DNA of 64,000 nucleotides from Aquilaria yunnanensis (Eukaryota; Streptophyta; Magnoliopsida; Malvales; Thymelaeaceae), in the NCBI GenBank assembly GCA_039654915.1, contig CM077594.1, positions 85,078,893 through 85,142,892 on the forward strand. Direction: 5' to 3'. The notes beneath the pieces are model-generated. The model worked only from the letters and a program-made list of their open reading frames with translations. It had not been told where the DNA came from and searched no databases. Position 1 is the first letter of the stretch. The number at the start of each line of letters is the position of its first letter. A program made the position numbers and the translations under genes. Of this stretch, positions 25,975-38,500 are shown in pieces.

Positions 25975-26445
25975 ATGAGTTGGCTTTCCACTAAATTTGA
26001 TCTACAAGTTGTTCAACTATTTGTCACTAAAGTTGCTTATTCATTTCCAAGTTGAACATGAAAGCATGAAAAGTATGATCAACGACCAACTTATCATCCA
26101 ATCTCAGCTGAATTACGCTCTCACTAGCAGGAAGAATCACAACCTCATCATCCAAGTAGTCTAGTGTCCTTTATTCTATGGATCTCGATGGCTGATTCTC
26201 CATGGAAATCGATTGCTATCGAACCACCATATTGGACAACCCTCTAAGTGCTTTTGATTCTGAGTCTTTTGTCGATTTAGTAGTTATTTGCCATGGCTTG
26301 TTCTATTTTATAAATGAAAATAATGATATCATAATTAGGAATAAGTCCATTGGAAAGTATATGAAATTGCCTGTTCCTAAGAATCTAGGACTTCAGATTT
26401 TCATTGAGCTGGTTAAGGTCGACGCTAGCGACAACTTTGGTTCAA
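25975..26445 (+). pseudogene. F-box protein pseudogene with FBA-type C-terminal domain
   Basis: Frames in this stretch show the typical order of plant F-box/FBA proteins. An end-of-F-box-like segment is followed by LNYALTSRKNHNLIIQ (about 26110-26155). After a stop and frame change come LYSMDLDG, then from ATG 26202 NPLSAFDSESFVDLVVICHG and IIIRNKSIGKYMKLPVPKN. In the family the CNGL (here CHGL) and WNPS-type (here RNKS) phrases mark the start of the FBA beta-propeller. The F-box start is lost, there is a stop near 26155, and the propeller is cut after about 85 residues. The product would not be functional. F-box genes of this kind are substrate adaptors of SCF ubiquitin ligases. Confidence 0.72.
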
Positions 26446-26807
26446 GGAATGGACAACAATAGTGCACAAAAACCATCTTTGTAAGAGTGGACTCTAGAGT
26501 TTTCCAGTTGTTGATGAAGTTGAAGGGGTTCTCGAATATGAGGGCTCGACTTTAATACTGAAATCGTCATCATCAGGGCTGCTAACGGTGGTGGAGGGGA
26601 GCAAGACATGGATGAAGGAAGAAGGTGAGGTGAACAAACTACTGGGGTGTTCATAATTTTAGCTTACCTTTAGGGCAAACATATTTGAGTCCCACAACTG
26701 AATTTACCCAATCAACTAAAGCATGTTAACTTCATCCTATTAACGCCAAGCGAACTGCTCCTTAAATCCTAGCCTGACAAAACCCTGTTACAAGTCGAAT
26801 GACATGT

Positions 26808-27075
26808 TTTTTTTTTTTTTGGTGAATAAGGAGCTTCATTAAACAGAAAAAGAACTATGTCTGGTTATAATTAGATTGTAATTAGGAGTTCCAAACTTTT
26901 TCTTGTTAGAAGTAGGAACCGATCTATTTACAAAAGTGCCTAGTTTATCCACTGATATTAGATCCAAAATACAGCTAGGACATTACTGCAAAATATGCGT
27001 CCCTTCAGTGGTTTGATGCATAGCCATCTTTGCCAGCTTGTCTGCTATGAGGTTTGCTACCCTAAATAAAAGAGA
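26808..27075 (-). mobile_element. 3' end of a truncated LINE with RNase H remnant
   Basis: A T-run on the plus strand at about 26808-26820 reads as a poly(A) tail on the minus strand. Just upstream in that sense, the translation contains VANLIADKLAKMAMHQTTEG, the last helix of the RNase H domain that closes plant L1 ORF2. Only a few hundred bases remain, so this is a 5'-truncated insertion. It is a different piece of ORF2 from the fragment at 12998-13540. Confidence 0.68.
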
Positions 27076-27720
27076 TTTCATTTTATAAACTTAACCAATA
27101 CATAACTTAAAAAAAAAAAAAACAAGAATAAAGGACTACTTTCTCTTATGCACGTCAATCTCACCAACACAGATCAAGTTCAATCAAATAAATACGTAAT
27201 AGACGAACATCTAGGGATAAGTATCTATTGCCCAAGGGTTGCTCATAAAACAACAGGACGAGCACAGAAATCGCTAAAAAGAATTATTGCATGGTCAAGC
27301 TTCATTCGTGTAGATACCAAGTCTCGTTGCATATACAGCATCAAAGATTCTCCACTTTGATTCTTTCTCCACTCCTCCTTGATTTCAATTTTGTATTTTC
27401 CAAGATTTGGGAACAGAGAACCGATTTCGAAGATGCAGATAAGCATGATATGGATACACATAACAAGAATCTTAATAAAATCACTAAACTTTCTTCAAAA
27501 CTCAGTAAAGATTGATTTGGACCTTCTTTAACTTCATACTAAACAACTACTTGACACCTCTAACATGTAAATTTCTCATTTGTAAGATTGTTTGTACAAT
27601 AAAGCATGTAAAAGATGAAACAAATAAGCTAGGGTAGACATTGTAATACATCATTCATGTGGTTGAGCTCTTCAACTAATTAAGTTACGTCTACATAGAG
27701 AAATAACCACTAACATCAAC
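27076..27720. other. Spacer without recognised features
   Basis: AT-rich sequence with an A-run near 27109-27121. Short open frames occur on both strands but none resembles a known protein or has coding-like context. Confidence 0.5.
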
Positions 27721-27725
27721 AAAAT

Positions 27726-27915
27726 TGTAAGACAAGCATGTGTTTACAAGTCTCTGTTTCATTCATTGAGCATGGTTCGAATATAAGCTAGGGAATACAA
27801 GAGTTAGAGATTGACTCAACTTTGTTAAGAGCTAATCCTAGGATGCTTAGGATAGAAGATATCTCATATATCCTAGGAATACAAAGAGTAGTAGAAGTGA
27901 AACTCTTCTTTAACA
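27726..27915 (-). repeat. 3' LTR of the copia element
   Basis: 190 bp with ends TGTAAGAC...TTTAACA on the plus strand. It matches 32208-32397 at 189 of 190 positions by direct comparison. Confidence 0.95.
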
Positions 27916-27926
27916 TTCCCTCTCAA
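27916..27926 (-). promoter_or_regulatory. Polypurine tract of the copia element
   Basis: On the minus strand this reads TTGAGAGGGAA directly before the 3' LTR, the position and composition of a plus-strand priming polypurine tract. Confidence 0.75.
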
Positions 27927-27976
27927 GTTGGAGCATGAAGATCACACATGCCTAACTTGCTTGTAAGAAACTCAAA

Positions 27977-30900
27977 TTATTGTCTCCCTAGTGCTTTCGT
28001 CAGGACATCTGCTGGTTGGAACTTGCTAGCAATATGATGAGTAGTAATTTCCTTGGCTTGTATTTTATCACGAACAAAGTGACAATCAAGCTCAATATGC
28101 TTTGTTCGCTCATGGAACACGGGATTATTCGCGATGTGCAAGGTAGCTTGATTGTCGCAGTATAGTTTTATTGGCTGTAAATGATGAACCGTGAGATCGG
28201 CAAGAAGGGATTTGAGCCAGATAAGCTCACAGGTAGTTATTGCCATAGAGCGGTACTCAGCTTCTGCCGAAGAACGAGAGACAGTAGGTTGCTTCCTAGA
28301 CTTGCATGACAATGGTGCGTTGCCAAGCATTGTGAGATAGCCAGTGGTGGAACGCCTGGTTTTGGGACAAGCTGCCCAATCTGCATCGCAGAAGGCATGT
28401 AAATCAAAGGTGCCTTTCGCCGAGAAGAAAAGGCCGCGCCCGGGTGTGCCTTTCAGAAACTGAAGAACATGTATTGCTGCGTCGAGATGGGCGGAGCATG
28501 GATTCTGCATGAACTGGCTAAGAAGATTGACGACATACGTTATATCAGGTCGTGTGATCGTCAAGTAAATGAGCTTGCCAATCAACCTTCGAAAATGTCC
28601 TGGATCATCAAGAGGAGGACTCTCAATAAAGCCGAGATGATGTTGTTGTTGAATGGGAAACGATGCTGGCTTGCAACCAAGCATTCCAGCTTCTTTCAAA
28701 ACATCTAGAGTGTATTTTCGCTGCGACAAAAATATTCTCTCTGAACTGCGAGTCGCTTCCAAGCCAAGGAAGTACTTCAACTTCCCCAAGTCCTTAATGT
28801 AGAACGTATCCTGAAGATAATCTTTCAGTGACTGGATTTCTTTAGGATTATTCCCAGTGATGAGCATGTCATCTACATAAACAAGGACTGTAGTGTAAGA
28901 GTCTTTAGAAGTTCGAGTAAATAACGAATAATCTGCTTTGGATTGAGTAAAGTCGAACTGAAGAAGAGCCTTTGAAAGCTTCTCGAACCATTGCCGTGGG
29001 GCTTGTTTGAGTCCATATAGGGACTTTTGAAGTTTACAGACTCAGTTATCTCCAGCTTCCAGATAACCAGATAGAGGCAACATATATATATCTTCATTCA
29101 AATCTCCTTGCAGGAAGGCATTGTGAACATTAAGTTGATGCAACTCCCAATGTTTCATCGCAGCAATGGAGAGCAAGCACCTGACAGTTGTGAGTTTGAT
29201 AACTGGTGCGAAGGTGTCTATATAGTCGATCCCCTCAATTTGGCTAAAGCCTTTGGCAACTAGGCAAGCCTTGAATCTTTCAATACTGCCATCAGTCTTG
29301 TACTTTATTTTATAAATCCACTTGAAACCGACTGGCTTTTTGTTCGGTGGAAGCTTCACCAATGACCAAGTTTTGTTCTTTTCCAATGCCTCAATTTCCT
29401 GGTGCATAGCCTCACGCCATTTGGGGTCTGAGTTGGCTTGGTTGAAGGTTCTTGGTTCCTGATGAGAGGAGATAGCTGCAAGGAAATCTTGATGTGCAGG
29501 TGAAAAGCGGTTATAGGACAAATTATGAATCAAAGGATAAGGCTTACCCAAAGAAGTCTGATTTGCTGCAGGTGTGGACCGATTGTTAACTCCAAGAAGT
29601 TCATGAACATAATCTTCGAGGTAGGAAGGGATCTTGCGCTCACGTTGAGGTCTAGCGTTTTCTGGTGGCCTTTTGGTTGCACTTTCATTAGGTTGAGTCG
29701 GTTCACATGGATCTCCTGTACTTTTGTTAGATGGCTGAGAAGGGGTATCAGGTTTAGGATCTTCATCAAAGAACTGGACTTCAGGTAGGGAGCTTGGTAT
29801 GGTCACATGCTCTGAGGATGCTTCAAAAGGGAAGGTATCCTCGTAGAAGACAACATCATGATAAACAAATATTTTATGTGTTTGTTGGTCATAAACTTTG
29901 TATCCCTTTTGACCCACGGGGTAACCAAGAAATATGCATGGTTTGGAGCGTGACTCAAATTTGTCTTTTGATTTTGAATGAACATAGCATAGACAACCAA
30001 AAACCCGTAAGTGATGAAGGGAAGGGGATCTAGAAAAGAGAACTTCAAAAGGGCTTTTACCTTTAAGGCTGGAGTTGGGCATATGATTTATAAGATATGT
30101 GGCTGTGAGAACACATTCTCCCCAAAATCTTATTGGTAGACTTGCTTGAAATCGAAGTGCTCATGCCACTTCAAGTAGATGTCAATGCTTTCTTTCAACT
30201 ACTCCATTCTGTTGTCGAGTGCTAACGTAAGAAGTCTGAAGGATTATGCCATTTTGGTGCAAGAACAAGGAGAAAGAGCCAGCGAAAAATTCTTGGGCAT
30301 GATCACTCCTTACTTGAACAAGGTTTTTGCCAAATCGGTTTTTTACCATGGCATGAAAGAATTCGAAGTGTTGAGCTGCTTCTGTTTTGTTTCTTAACAG
30401 GTATACCCAAGTGCACCTACTAAAATCATCGACAATAGTGAAGAAATAGTGAGCACCAGACATAGATGGAGTTTTGTACGGACCCCAAATATCAATATGA
30501 ACAAGGTCAAAACAGGCATTACTAACACTTTTACTTAAAGGAAAAAGGTTGTCTAATTTGTTTTGCACGATGGCACGAGTCACAACAATTGTTCAAAAAC
30601 TTTGATGACAAACCAGAGAGTTGAGAAACAAGAGACAATTTCTCAAAAGGTAGATGTCCCAGTCGTCTGTGCCATACTATGGAAGGGTTCTCAGTTACTG
30701 TAGAGGCTGCCAGGTGTTCATCGAACTTCCTAAGTAGTACAATCCGTCCCGTTCTTCACCCATGCCAATCAGCTTCTTCGACTTCAGGTCCTGTAGGTGA
30801 CATGCATGTGGAAAAAATGTTATTGAACAGTTTAAGGTTTTGGTTAACTTGTTTACAGAAAGGAGATTACAGTTAAAAGAAGGAACAAGTAACGCATTTT

Positions 30901-31192
30901 GTAAATGATCATCAGGGAACAGAGTTATCTGGCCTAAGGCTGAAGGCTGGAGTTTATTTTCGTTAGGCAAGCAAATAGGTGAGTCAGAGGCAATAGGCTT
31001 GAGGTTGGTAAGCAAGGATTGACGTGAGGCCATATGCTCAGTTGCACCACTATCAATGATCCATTCAAGTGATTCACATGACACCTTACCAGCGAAACAG
31101 GCATTGTTATGAGCAGACAACAACGATACAAGTTATTTGTATTGTTCCTGTGAAATGCTCAAACCATTCATGTTGGATTCTCCATCGTTCTT
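27977..31192 (-). pseudogene. Broken copia pol: protease, integrase, RT, RNase H
   Basis: All main segments share one minus-strand frame. Protease has WIIDSGATEHM (near 31060). Integrase shows HIDIWGPY, VDDFSR and the QQNGVVERKH end (30583-30182). RT shows the WIYKIKYKTDGSIERFKACL region and YVDDML (about 28880-28863). RNase H shows CDADWAACPKTRRSTTGY and CDNQATLHIANNPVFHERTK, with the end at 27977. Breaks are stops at 31135-31133, 30184-30182, 30163-30161 and 29044-29042, and a stretch at about 30695-30550 (HHCC region WHRRLGHLPFEKL) displaced to another frame by indels. The RT motif-A aspartate is replaced by Asn (AAT at 29131-29129). The copy cannot make a working polyprotein. Confidence 0.93.
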
Positions 31193-31231
31193 TTAAGTCT
31201 TGGCACTATTGGTAGCGGCTTTGCTTGGTTT

Positions 31232-32158
31232 CTATGTAGGCTTGTTTGTGTTCTTCTTCTCCTTGTTTGGCCACCAATCTGGGTAACCTATGATCTCAAA
31301 GCATCCTTCTGACAGATGTCCGGATTTTCCATAGTGTGTGCAGTGCAACTTGCTTTTATCTGGATCCCTGCCTGAAGAGGAGTTGCGTGCTCTTGGTTGC
31401 TTGGCGATGAAGGCAGCAGTGTCTCCAGATGTAGCTCGCCCCATTACTACGTTGTGCTGCCTTTCTTCCTTAACTACCAAAGCATATGCTTTGTTCAGGT
31501 TCGGCAATGGTTCCATATTGAGAATTTGCGATCTGATCACACTAAATTTGTCATTTAAACCCATCAAAAATTGATATAATTTTTCACCTTCTTTCTCCAA
31601 CATGAATTCTCTCACTGCTGCACACTTGCACTGAGGAACGACCGAGTAGGTTGCATGTTCATCCCAGAAGGCCTTCAACTTTGTGAAGTAGGCCACCATC
31701 GTCAAGTCTTGCTGCTGCATAAGGGATATGTCACGTTTGAGTTCATATATTCTGGGGGCATTGCCTTGCGAGAACCTTTCTTGCAAGTCTAGCCACATCT
31801 CGCTGGCAGATTCTGCATAGGCAACGCTATTATGCAATTCTGGTGATAATGCGTTGAAGATCCAGGCTATCACCATTGAATTACACTTTTCCCACATCTG
31901 CCGATCAGCTGCACTCTCGTCTAGTTTTGTGATTGAGCCATTGTCGAAGCTCAATTTGTTCTTGGCACGTAGGGCGTTCATCATCACCCTTCTCCAAGTT
32001 GGATAATTTTCTCCTTGGAGAAGGCATGTAACCAGTGTTGATCCAGGGCTGTCGGAGGCATTGAGGAAATAGGGAGATGACGGATCGCTGTTGGACGGTG
32101 GTTGTGGCGGCACGGAGCTCGAAGAGCCAAAGAGTGTTGTGTCGTTTTCATCAGTCAT
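31232..32158 (-). CDS. copia gag, ends at a premature TAG
   Basis: From the likely start ATG at 32158-32156 (MTDENDTTLFG) the frame runs 308 residues to TAG at 31234-31232. It contains a DUF4219/UBN2-type gag core (GENYPTWRRVMMNALRAKNK near residue 50, then SEMWLDLQERFSQGNAPRIY) and a C-terminal knuckle whose second cysteine is replaced: CTHYGKSGHLSEGC. An in-frame ATG further upstream lies in the LTR and is unlikely to be used. In this element class gag and pol normally form one frame, so the TAG is a break; the next in-frame stop is at 31195-31193. Confidence 0.85.
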   Translation of the reverse strand: MTDENDTTLFGSSSSVPPQPPSNSDPSSPYFLNASDSPGSTLVTCLLQGENYPTWRRVMMNALRAKNKLSFDNGSITKLDESAADRQMWEKCNSMVIAWIFNALSPELHNSVAYAESASEMWLDLQERFSQGNAPRIYELKRDISLMQQQDLTMVAYFTKLKAFWDEHATYSVVPQCKCAAVREFMLEKEGEKLYQFLMGLNDKFSVIRSQILNMEPLPNLNKAYALVVKEERQHNVVMGRATSGDTAAFIAKQPRARNSSSGRDPDKSKLHCTHYGKSGHLSEGCFEIIGYPDWWPNKEKKNTNKPT

Positions 32159-32195
32159 TGTGACTGATGAATCTAACTTCAGGTTTGAATCGGAG

Positions 32196-32207
32196 GCTCT
32201 GATACCA
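32196..32207 (-). promoter_or_regulatory. copia primer-binding site
   Basis: TGGTATCAGAGC on the minus strand, directly adjoining the 5' LTR; complementary to initiator-Met tRNA. Confidence 0.92.
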
Positions 32208-32397
32208 TGTAAGACAAGCATGTGTTTGCAAGTCTCTGTTTCATTCATTGAGCATGGTTCGAATATAAGCTAGGGAATACAAGAGTTAGAGATTGACTCA
32301 ACTTTGTTAAGAGCTAATCCTAGGATGCTTAGGATAGAAGATATCTCATATATCCTAGGAATACAAAGAGTAGTAGAAGTGAAACTCTTCTTTAACA
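32208..32397 (-). repeat. 5' LTR of the copia element
   Basis: 190 bp, one base different from the 3' LTR, followed by the AAAAT duplication. Confidence 0.95.
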
Positions 32398-32402
32398 AAA
32401 AT

Positions 32403-33740
32403 AAAAGAATCACAAGACTTGTCCCATAGCCCTTTACTCGTGAGATATGGCCTGCTCTCCTTTTGTTGAACTCTCTATAAAGTCATTTATTCATTTGACT
32501 ATTAGACTTGATAAGGAGATTGGACCATTTGGAGCACCAGTTGGCCGAAAGTGATTGTAGATTTGATCATTAGGAACAGATGGAATGACTCATGGAACAA
32601 ATTCTCGCACAAGCAGTAGAATGAAGGCAAATAGAATTGGATCAGATAGAAGAAAATAAAAAAAGTCCTAGCAAAATCGTCCTTGCGGCAGGGAAATGTT
32701 GGGGAAAAAGTTGTGGGAATTGCCCACAATCTCAATTTGTGGCTGTAACACAAGCATGAGTTGGAAACATGGGAGGAAGATTCACTGCACGGACGTCTTA
32801 AGTGCAAACCTGTAGTAAAGAAGCCACCATACCAAAATGCAAGCAAATGATCGATAAAGTGATTGATGAAGAAGTCTACTGTTCATCCAAAGGTCGGGAA
32901 GAGGATGGTGTAGACTGTCATCTGGCTCTAGTGTATAAAACAGAAGACACAACGCTGAAGAAGTTGAGCAACTTGAAGAAGTTTCAAGTGATCAACAAAG
33001 CGCAGAAAGAAAACTAGATGAAGCTGAAGATCGAGAAAAAAGAACCCATAGATTGTTTTGACAGTTCCTAGTTCTTTTAGGTTTGTATGTGGCTTGTAGA
33101 TTGCGAGGTGGAGCTTCTGCACTACGAGAGAGATTGCAAAGGTGATCTCATTAAAGGGGAGCTTATTTATGTTGCAGGACAATATCAGTAGATGTGGATG
33201 GAACAAAGAGCAAAGATGATTCTATTGAGTCGAGAGGAAGGAAGAGAAAAGAAGCAAACGTCAGGGTAAGAGAGTTGGTGGCAGCCTTGCCCACAATAAT
33301 TTCCCTGGTGTAATATTTTATGGCTTCTGTTTGTTCTAGACCAAGTTTAGGCATTTAGTTGGTGTGAATGACTTGGTTTTGTTTGCAAGTGACACTGGGC
33401 GAACTTTGATGAAGTTAAACGTCTAATGTTTGAGAAATACGGGAAGTAGAAACTGTTGTGATTATTATTAGAGAGTGATTGGTGAGTGAGAGAGTGAATC
33501 AATATCTGGATTGGAGTTGACTGAAATTTATATTGATTACCTTTATTTGGGATTAGCTTGCCCTTTCTATCCAATAAGCCATATGAAGTAGGAGCTACAA
33601 CAAATCTATATTGAGATTGCAACGAGAAAGTGTTCCTTTGGCCTAGATGCCGAGTGTGATTGTGCACCATTTCACTTGGAAGCAATTCAAATATTTTAAC
33701 TCAAACAGCCATGAATATTATATGAGAAAATATAAACAAT
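32403..33740. other. Spacer, no recognised gene
   Basis: Moderately AT-rich DNA, less simple than the neighbouring spacers. Several open frames of 60-115 codons occur on both strands (for example 32846-32502 minus and 32802-33017 plus), but none shows a recognisable domain. It may be an old decayed transposon or gene remnant. Confidence 0.4.
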
Positions 33741-33899
33741 GACAAATTAAAACACAAAGATTCTGTACCTAATATTCCCCTTGTTTCCTATTCTCTTTTT
33801 AGGACGAGCCTTGTGGCCCACATTTATTTAATAAACAAAACAAAATGACACACATCCTAACCAAGGGCCTACATATAGAACAGAAGAATCTGACTACTT

Positions 33900-35560
33900 A
33901 TGAGTCAAATGAATGCTAAGGTTCATTATAAAAGTAGTGGTTTATGATTGTGCCTAACTTATACTTTTACCAAGAACTAAGAGTCGGGTAGGTATATCAT
34001 ATGATAAAATTATGGGAAATGCCCTATATAAAATATATAGGGATCAAGCAGGAATAATTTTTGTAAAATGTATAATAATATAAACTTTAGCAGAAGATAT
34101 TTGAAGAGTCAAAATATAATCAATGTAATAGCAATTTTAAGAGTTGAGTAAATAATATTTGTAAATAAAATCATTAACCAAAACAGAGCATTTCAGAGCA
34201 GAATAACAGAACAGAAATTTAGAACAAGGTGGGTAGAGTGATCACCGTTACTACACTTAAACCATTGTAGTATATCTAGAATCGTCTAAGAATCGTCAAT
34301 GATCAAACGCCCTGAAGGACTAGTCCTAAAACCAATGCATTGCTGAAGAGAATGGAACAGAATACCCTACGTGTACCATACGTGGAGGGTTCAGAACTAT
34401 ACTTTCCCAGTAGTATAGGCACAGAACTAACACTTACAAAACGGAATCGTAACAAAAATTCAGAGCATTACAATTGTTATAAAAATTTTAGTATAATTTG
34501 AATAAGCAAATAATTGATTAAATTAATAAAACACTTGGAAAACAATTTTAAAATAAAAAATGTATTTGAAAACTCTTATTCTGATTGAAAATCAATTTAA
34601 TTCAAAATAGCTTTAAATCAAAATATTGAAAAATTACTAATAAGTAAGAAAACTTAACACTTGAAGAAATAATACATAGATAATATCAAAACAACTTAAT
34701 TTTTTAGAAATAGTAGAAGCCACTTGCCTCAAAATGTAACTTTCCAACTCCTAAAATAATTATTTAGTCACCTAAAATAATTATAAAAAAGTTTATGTCA
34801 AAATATAATTAATTTAAGAAATAATCCAAAATCACTAGCTGACAGTGGTCCAAATAAACACTTCTGGAACCTAAGAATTGACTGAAGTGGTTTTAAAAGC
34901 TTCAGGGACTAATATTGTAATTAACCCGATTATATACTTCAGCATCCTACTTCCAGTGGCCAAGTTGTAATGTTTTATATTACAGGGTGTTGATAAACCC
35001 ACCTCTAAGAAATAAGGACCTAAATTGTAGTTAGCCTAAGTTTTACCCAGAAATACGATTCCTCGTCTTCTCCAATTCGCACCTTCTACAATTCGAGGTT
35101 CTTCCTGACACTAAGGCAAAACTTCAACAAACTTATTTCTAATTCATTCGAAACAATTCTAATAATTAATTATTTTCGTTAATAAAAAAAATAAATTATA
35201 TTTAATTAAATCCTCAATTTAACTTTTTTTTAAATTCTAAAAATAACTAATTTGTGTACTAGAAATAACTAATAAATACTTACCAAAAATTATTTTTTTA
35301 CTGAAAAAATTCACAAGTTGCTTTCATTTGATTCTCAATTGATAGTTTTTTCTTCAACTTCTTCAACACAAAGCAATAGCTATATGAGAAAGTGAGAGAA
35401 ATACTCATCTTTAACCTTTTCTTATTTCAACTCTTTATAACTCTTTCACCCTTGCCGTATTCCACCTTTTTCCTATTTCCCTTGCTCCTTTTTTATTTCC
35501 TTCTCTGCTTCTTATTTTTATTATTATTTCTTTTTTCTTCTCTTGGGTTTAACCTAAATA
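33900..35560 (-). repeat. Possible decayed LTR, minus orientation
   Basis: The segment has the layout seen in the long gypsy LTRs of this window. There is a moderately GC-rich block at 34230-34450 (GATCACCGTTACTACAC, ACCATACGTGGAGGG), a middle part with TTGTAATTAACCCG and AGGTTCTTCCTGACAC phrases, and a pyrimidine-rich block at 35390-35540. I could not define termini or a target duplication, so the call rests on composition and layout only. Confidence 0.3.
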
Positions 35561-38500
35561 CTTAAAATAATAAAATAGACTAAATTGGATTGGATCATTA
35601 CGAGTAGAACCTTTACTAATAACATAATTAAATGAGCAAACCTTGGGTAAGGTAATTGGAGTCACATACCTCCATGTGCAAATTCTCATCCATCCACATC
35701 TTCAAGAGAATCTTTAAAGCATCCTTCTTTTCAACAAATGTACCATTTCCAATTACAATCTACAACAAATAATAACGATAATAATAATTATAAATAAAAT
35801 ATACAAACAAAAGATAGTACAAACGGTAGCAACTAATTAAAATTTGAGAAAGTTACAAAAAAAAAAAAAAGCCTAATGTTTGGCCAAACCTACACTTGTC
35901 CCCTAATTTTCAGAAGCCTACACTTATCCTCTAATTGTAACTTGTAAGGTCCTACAAGTCTGTTTGTTAAGAAGGCAGGCTTAATTGCTCTTATTACCCA
36001 TGAAGGATTGAGCTTCATGAAAATCAACCCCAATACTAATCATAGGCTGCCCCAACTCAATCTAATATATATATATATATATATAAAGTAGGAGTATCTA
36101 TGAAGGGCATTGTGGACTTTTCATATAATAAGTGAAATGTGGTATTGACATGTGATAAACTTTTCTTTTTTAGTAAAGTAACTGTAATATTTTTCTCATG
36201 ATATACTAAATATACCCTTGACTATATTAAGTAATATTGCAATGGCACGTGACAGTCAAACCCCCCAATTGTTGACTTTCATTCAAATTTAGCATTAAAG
36301 ACGATGATAGAATTATCATTCAAATTAAAAATAAAACAGGAAAATCTATAAATATATATGTACCCGATTATAATAATTAAAATTAAGATATAAATTAACT
36401 TGATAGACTTATTTTATTTGCCTAAAAATAAACTTTCTTAATTTATTTTTTTTGTCAACCACCCCAAACACAAGCCTAAATTTTTTTTCTTCAATTTACC
36501 ATATAATAGTATTATCATTTAGCAGACATTAATTTTTAATTGAAATTTTGTTGTCAATAATTAATTTCTTAGATGTGCATAAATTTGTTTGAATTTTTTA
36601 TTAATTATGATTTTTGTTTTAGAGTTTTGATATGCCCCTTAATTATCTCTTTAGAGTCATCACTAGAACAATTACCATTATATGATTGGTAAGTTTTTGT
36701 GTTTCCTTTCCAATGGAATACTGACACTATCTTAATTATTAGCTAACAAAGATATTAAGAAAAATGATTCAATAAAGCTATTGCAAGGTTTGCATTTCTT
36801 TTCGTATAATACTTGCTCATCATAATTTTCATGTGAGGATACATTTAATTCAATAATTTTAAAAATATCTTAAAAGTAAGATTTTGAGAAAGTACGGATA
36901 TATAAAAATAAAATTTTGACCTTCTGATAGTTGTTTGCATCTCATGAAGGATGAAGTAAGTAAATTTTTTTTCATAAGAATAAACTTTTATTTTTAATAA
37001 AGAAAATTTGTCACTTTTTTTAAACCTTCAGCATAATCACTAAAATGTCATTTTTCAAATTTTAGTAACACAATGTATGATTTATAAAATTTTTAGGATT
37101 ATCTTATGTATATTTTTAAGAGTTTACTTGTTTGGGACTCTCTTAAAATTTTCAAAAAAAATTTTAGTTATCAAACTAAAAACATTTAAAAATGGCTGCC
37201 TTAAAATTTTCCAAAATGTATATGCTTTATGGATTCTTAATATACTTAACTTAAAAATGGAAGAATGAATCCTAAAAAATTTTCAAAGATAGAGAGTTTG
37301 TGAATTGTGAGAATATTAATGATTTAATTTTTCATATGTTACCAAACACAATTATTCCTTCAAATTTTTTTAAAGGATTCTGTTCATAGTTTAATTGTAA
37401 TTCAATTTTAAATTTTCTTTTGCAAGTGTATATTTTTTCAAATACATGTGCCTAATCAAAACTTTTTTGGTCTATTAATCCAGGTGAAAAAGAAATATGC
37501 ATGTATGTGTGTGTGTATATGTTTCTCATGTTTCTATTTTCTAACCTTTGGCCTTATATTCAAAAGCATATTATGTTTTTACTATCTTTCTTTTACAGAT
37601 TTATTATATATAAAAGATGTCACAATTTGAAGGTTTCAACAAGGTTTAGTGCTGTTAAGAGAAAAGAAGACATAATCGGTTTCTTTAGAATAAAAATCAA
37701 TGATCACGTTAAAATTTTTTTCTTAAAATATGATTTTGGCTTTATCTTTTCTAATCTCATGTTAACATTTTTTGTGTATGAGCTTTGAAGAAGAATGGTT
37801 CATTTTAGAGCTAGGACTGAAGATGATGATATATCCGCTTGAATTGTTATTATTTAAAACTTAGATCTTTGACATAAATAAATAAATTCGTTGGTGATAC
37901 TCAATACCATGCTATAACAATCTGATACTTTTTAAACTGTTGGTTTGATTGTATATTTTTATAATAATATTCCTATAATATTTAAATATTTATTATTTTA
38001 TGAAACTTAATACAATTTTTAATTTTGTAGTAAAGCTGGATATGTAAATTAGTTTTTCATAATTGTATATGTATATGATAAATAATTTATAAAATTTATA
38101 AGAAAATTAAATACTAATAAAAAATATATATAACAATATAAATAGTAAATAAAGTAAAATCTGTGATTATTGAAATAAAAACAAAAAAACTAATTTGCTG
38201 CATTTCTCATAAGATTAATATATATATGGTCCTTCTACAGTGAGGTCACATTTTTTGACCTCACCTTGCGGCCCAATGATGCTACGGGTGATAGGCAGTT
38301 GTGGAAATTAAAGCACAAAATCGTGGCAGCTTTTTAGAATGAAGAAAATGGTTAACTTAAAATAACTCCCTGAAGTTTTGATAAAATTATAATTTACCCA
38401 TAATAGTTGATAAACCGATACTTTAATGACTGAATGCAAGCACTATTTTACAGTTACAGTTTATGACTTCAAGTTTTCAGATCCTAATCTAAAACATGCC

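Larger units (their letters stand above)
27721..32402 (-). mobile_element. Complete Ty1/copia retrotransposon (4672 bp) with 5-bp TSD
   Basis: Two 190-bp LTRs bracket the element and the perfect duplication AAAAT flanks it (27721-27725 and 32398-32402). The LTRs differ at a single position (A versus G near 27745/32227). A primer-binding site for initiator-Met tRNA abuts the 5' LTR and a purine tract abuts the 3' LTR. The internal region codes for gag, protease, integrase, RT and RNase H in that order, which is copia. Short LTRs, a small total size and a gag ending GYPDWW suggest the Ale/Retrofit group. The element is structurally complete but its coding frame is broken in several places. Confidence 0.95.

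Noticed and set aside
26442..26654. Antisense 70-codon frame next to the F-box remnant
   Set aside because: Composition-driven and without similarity that I recognise.
37077..37788. Three short plus-strand frames rich in Phe, Ile and Lys
   Set aside because: Typical chance frames of very AT-rich DNA.
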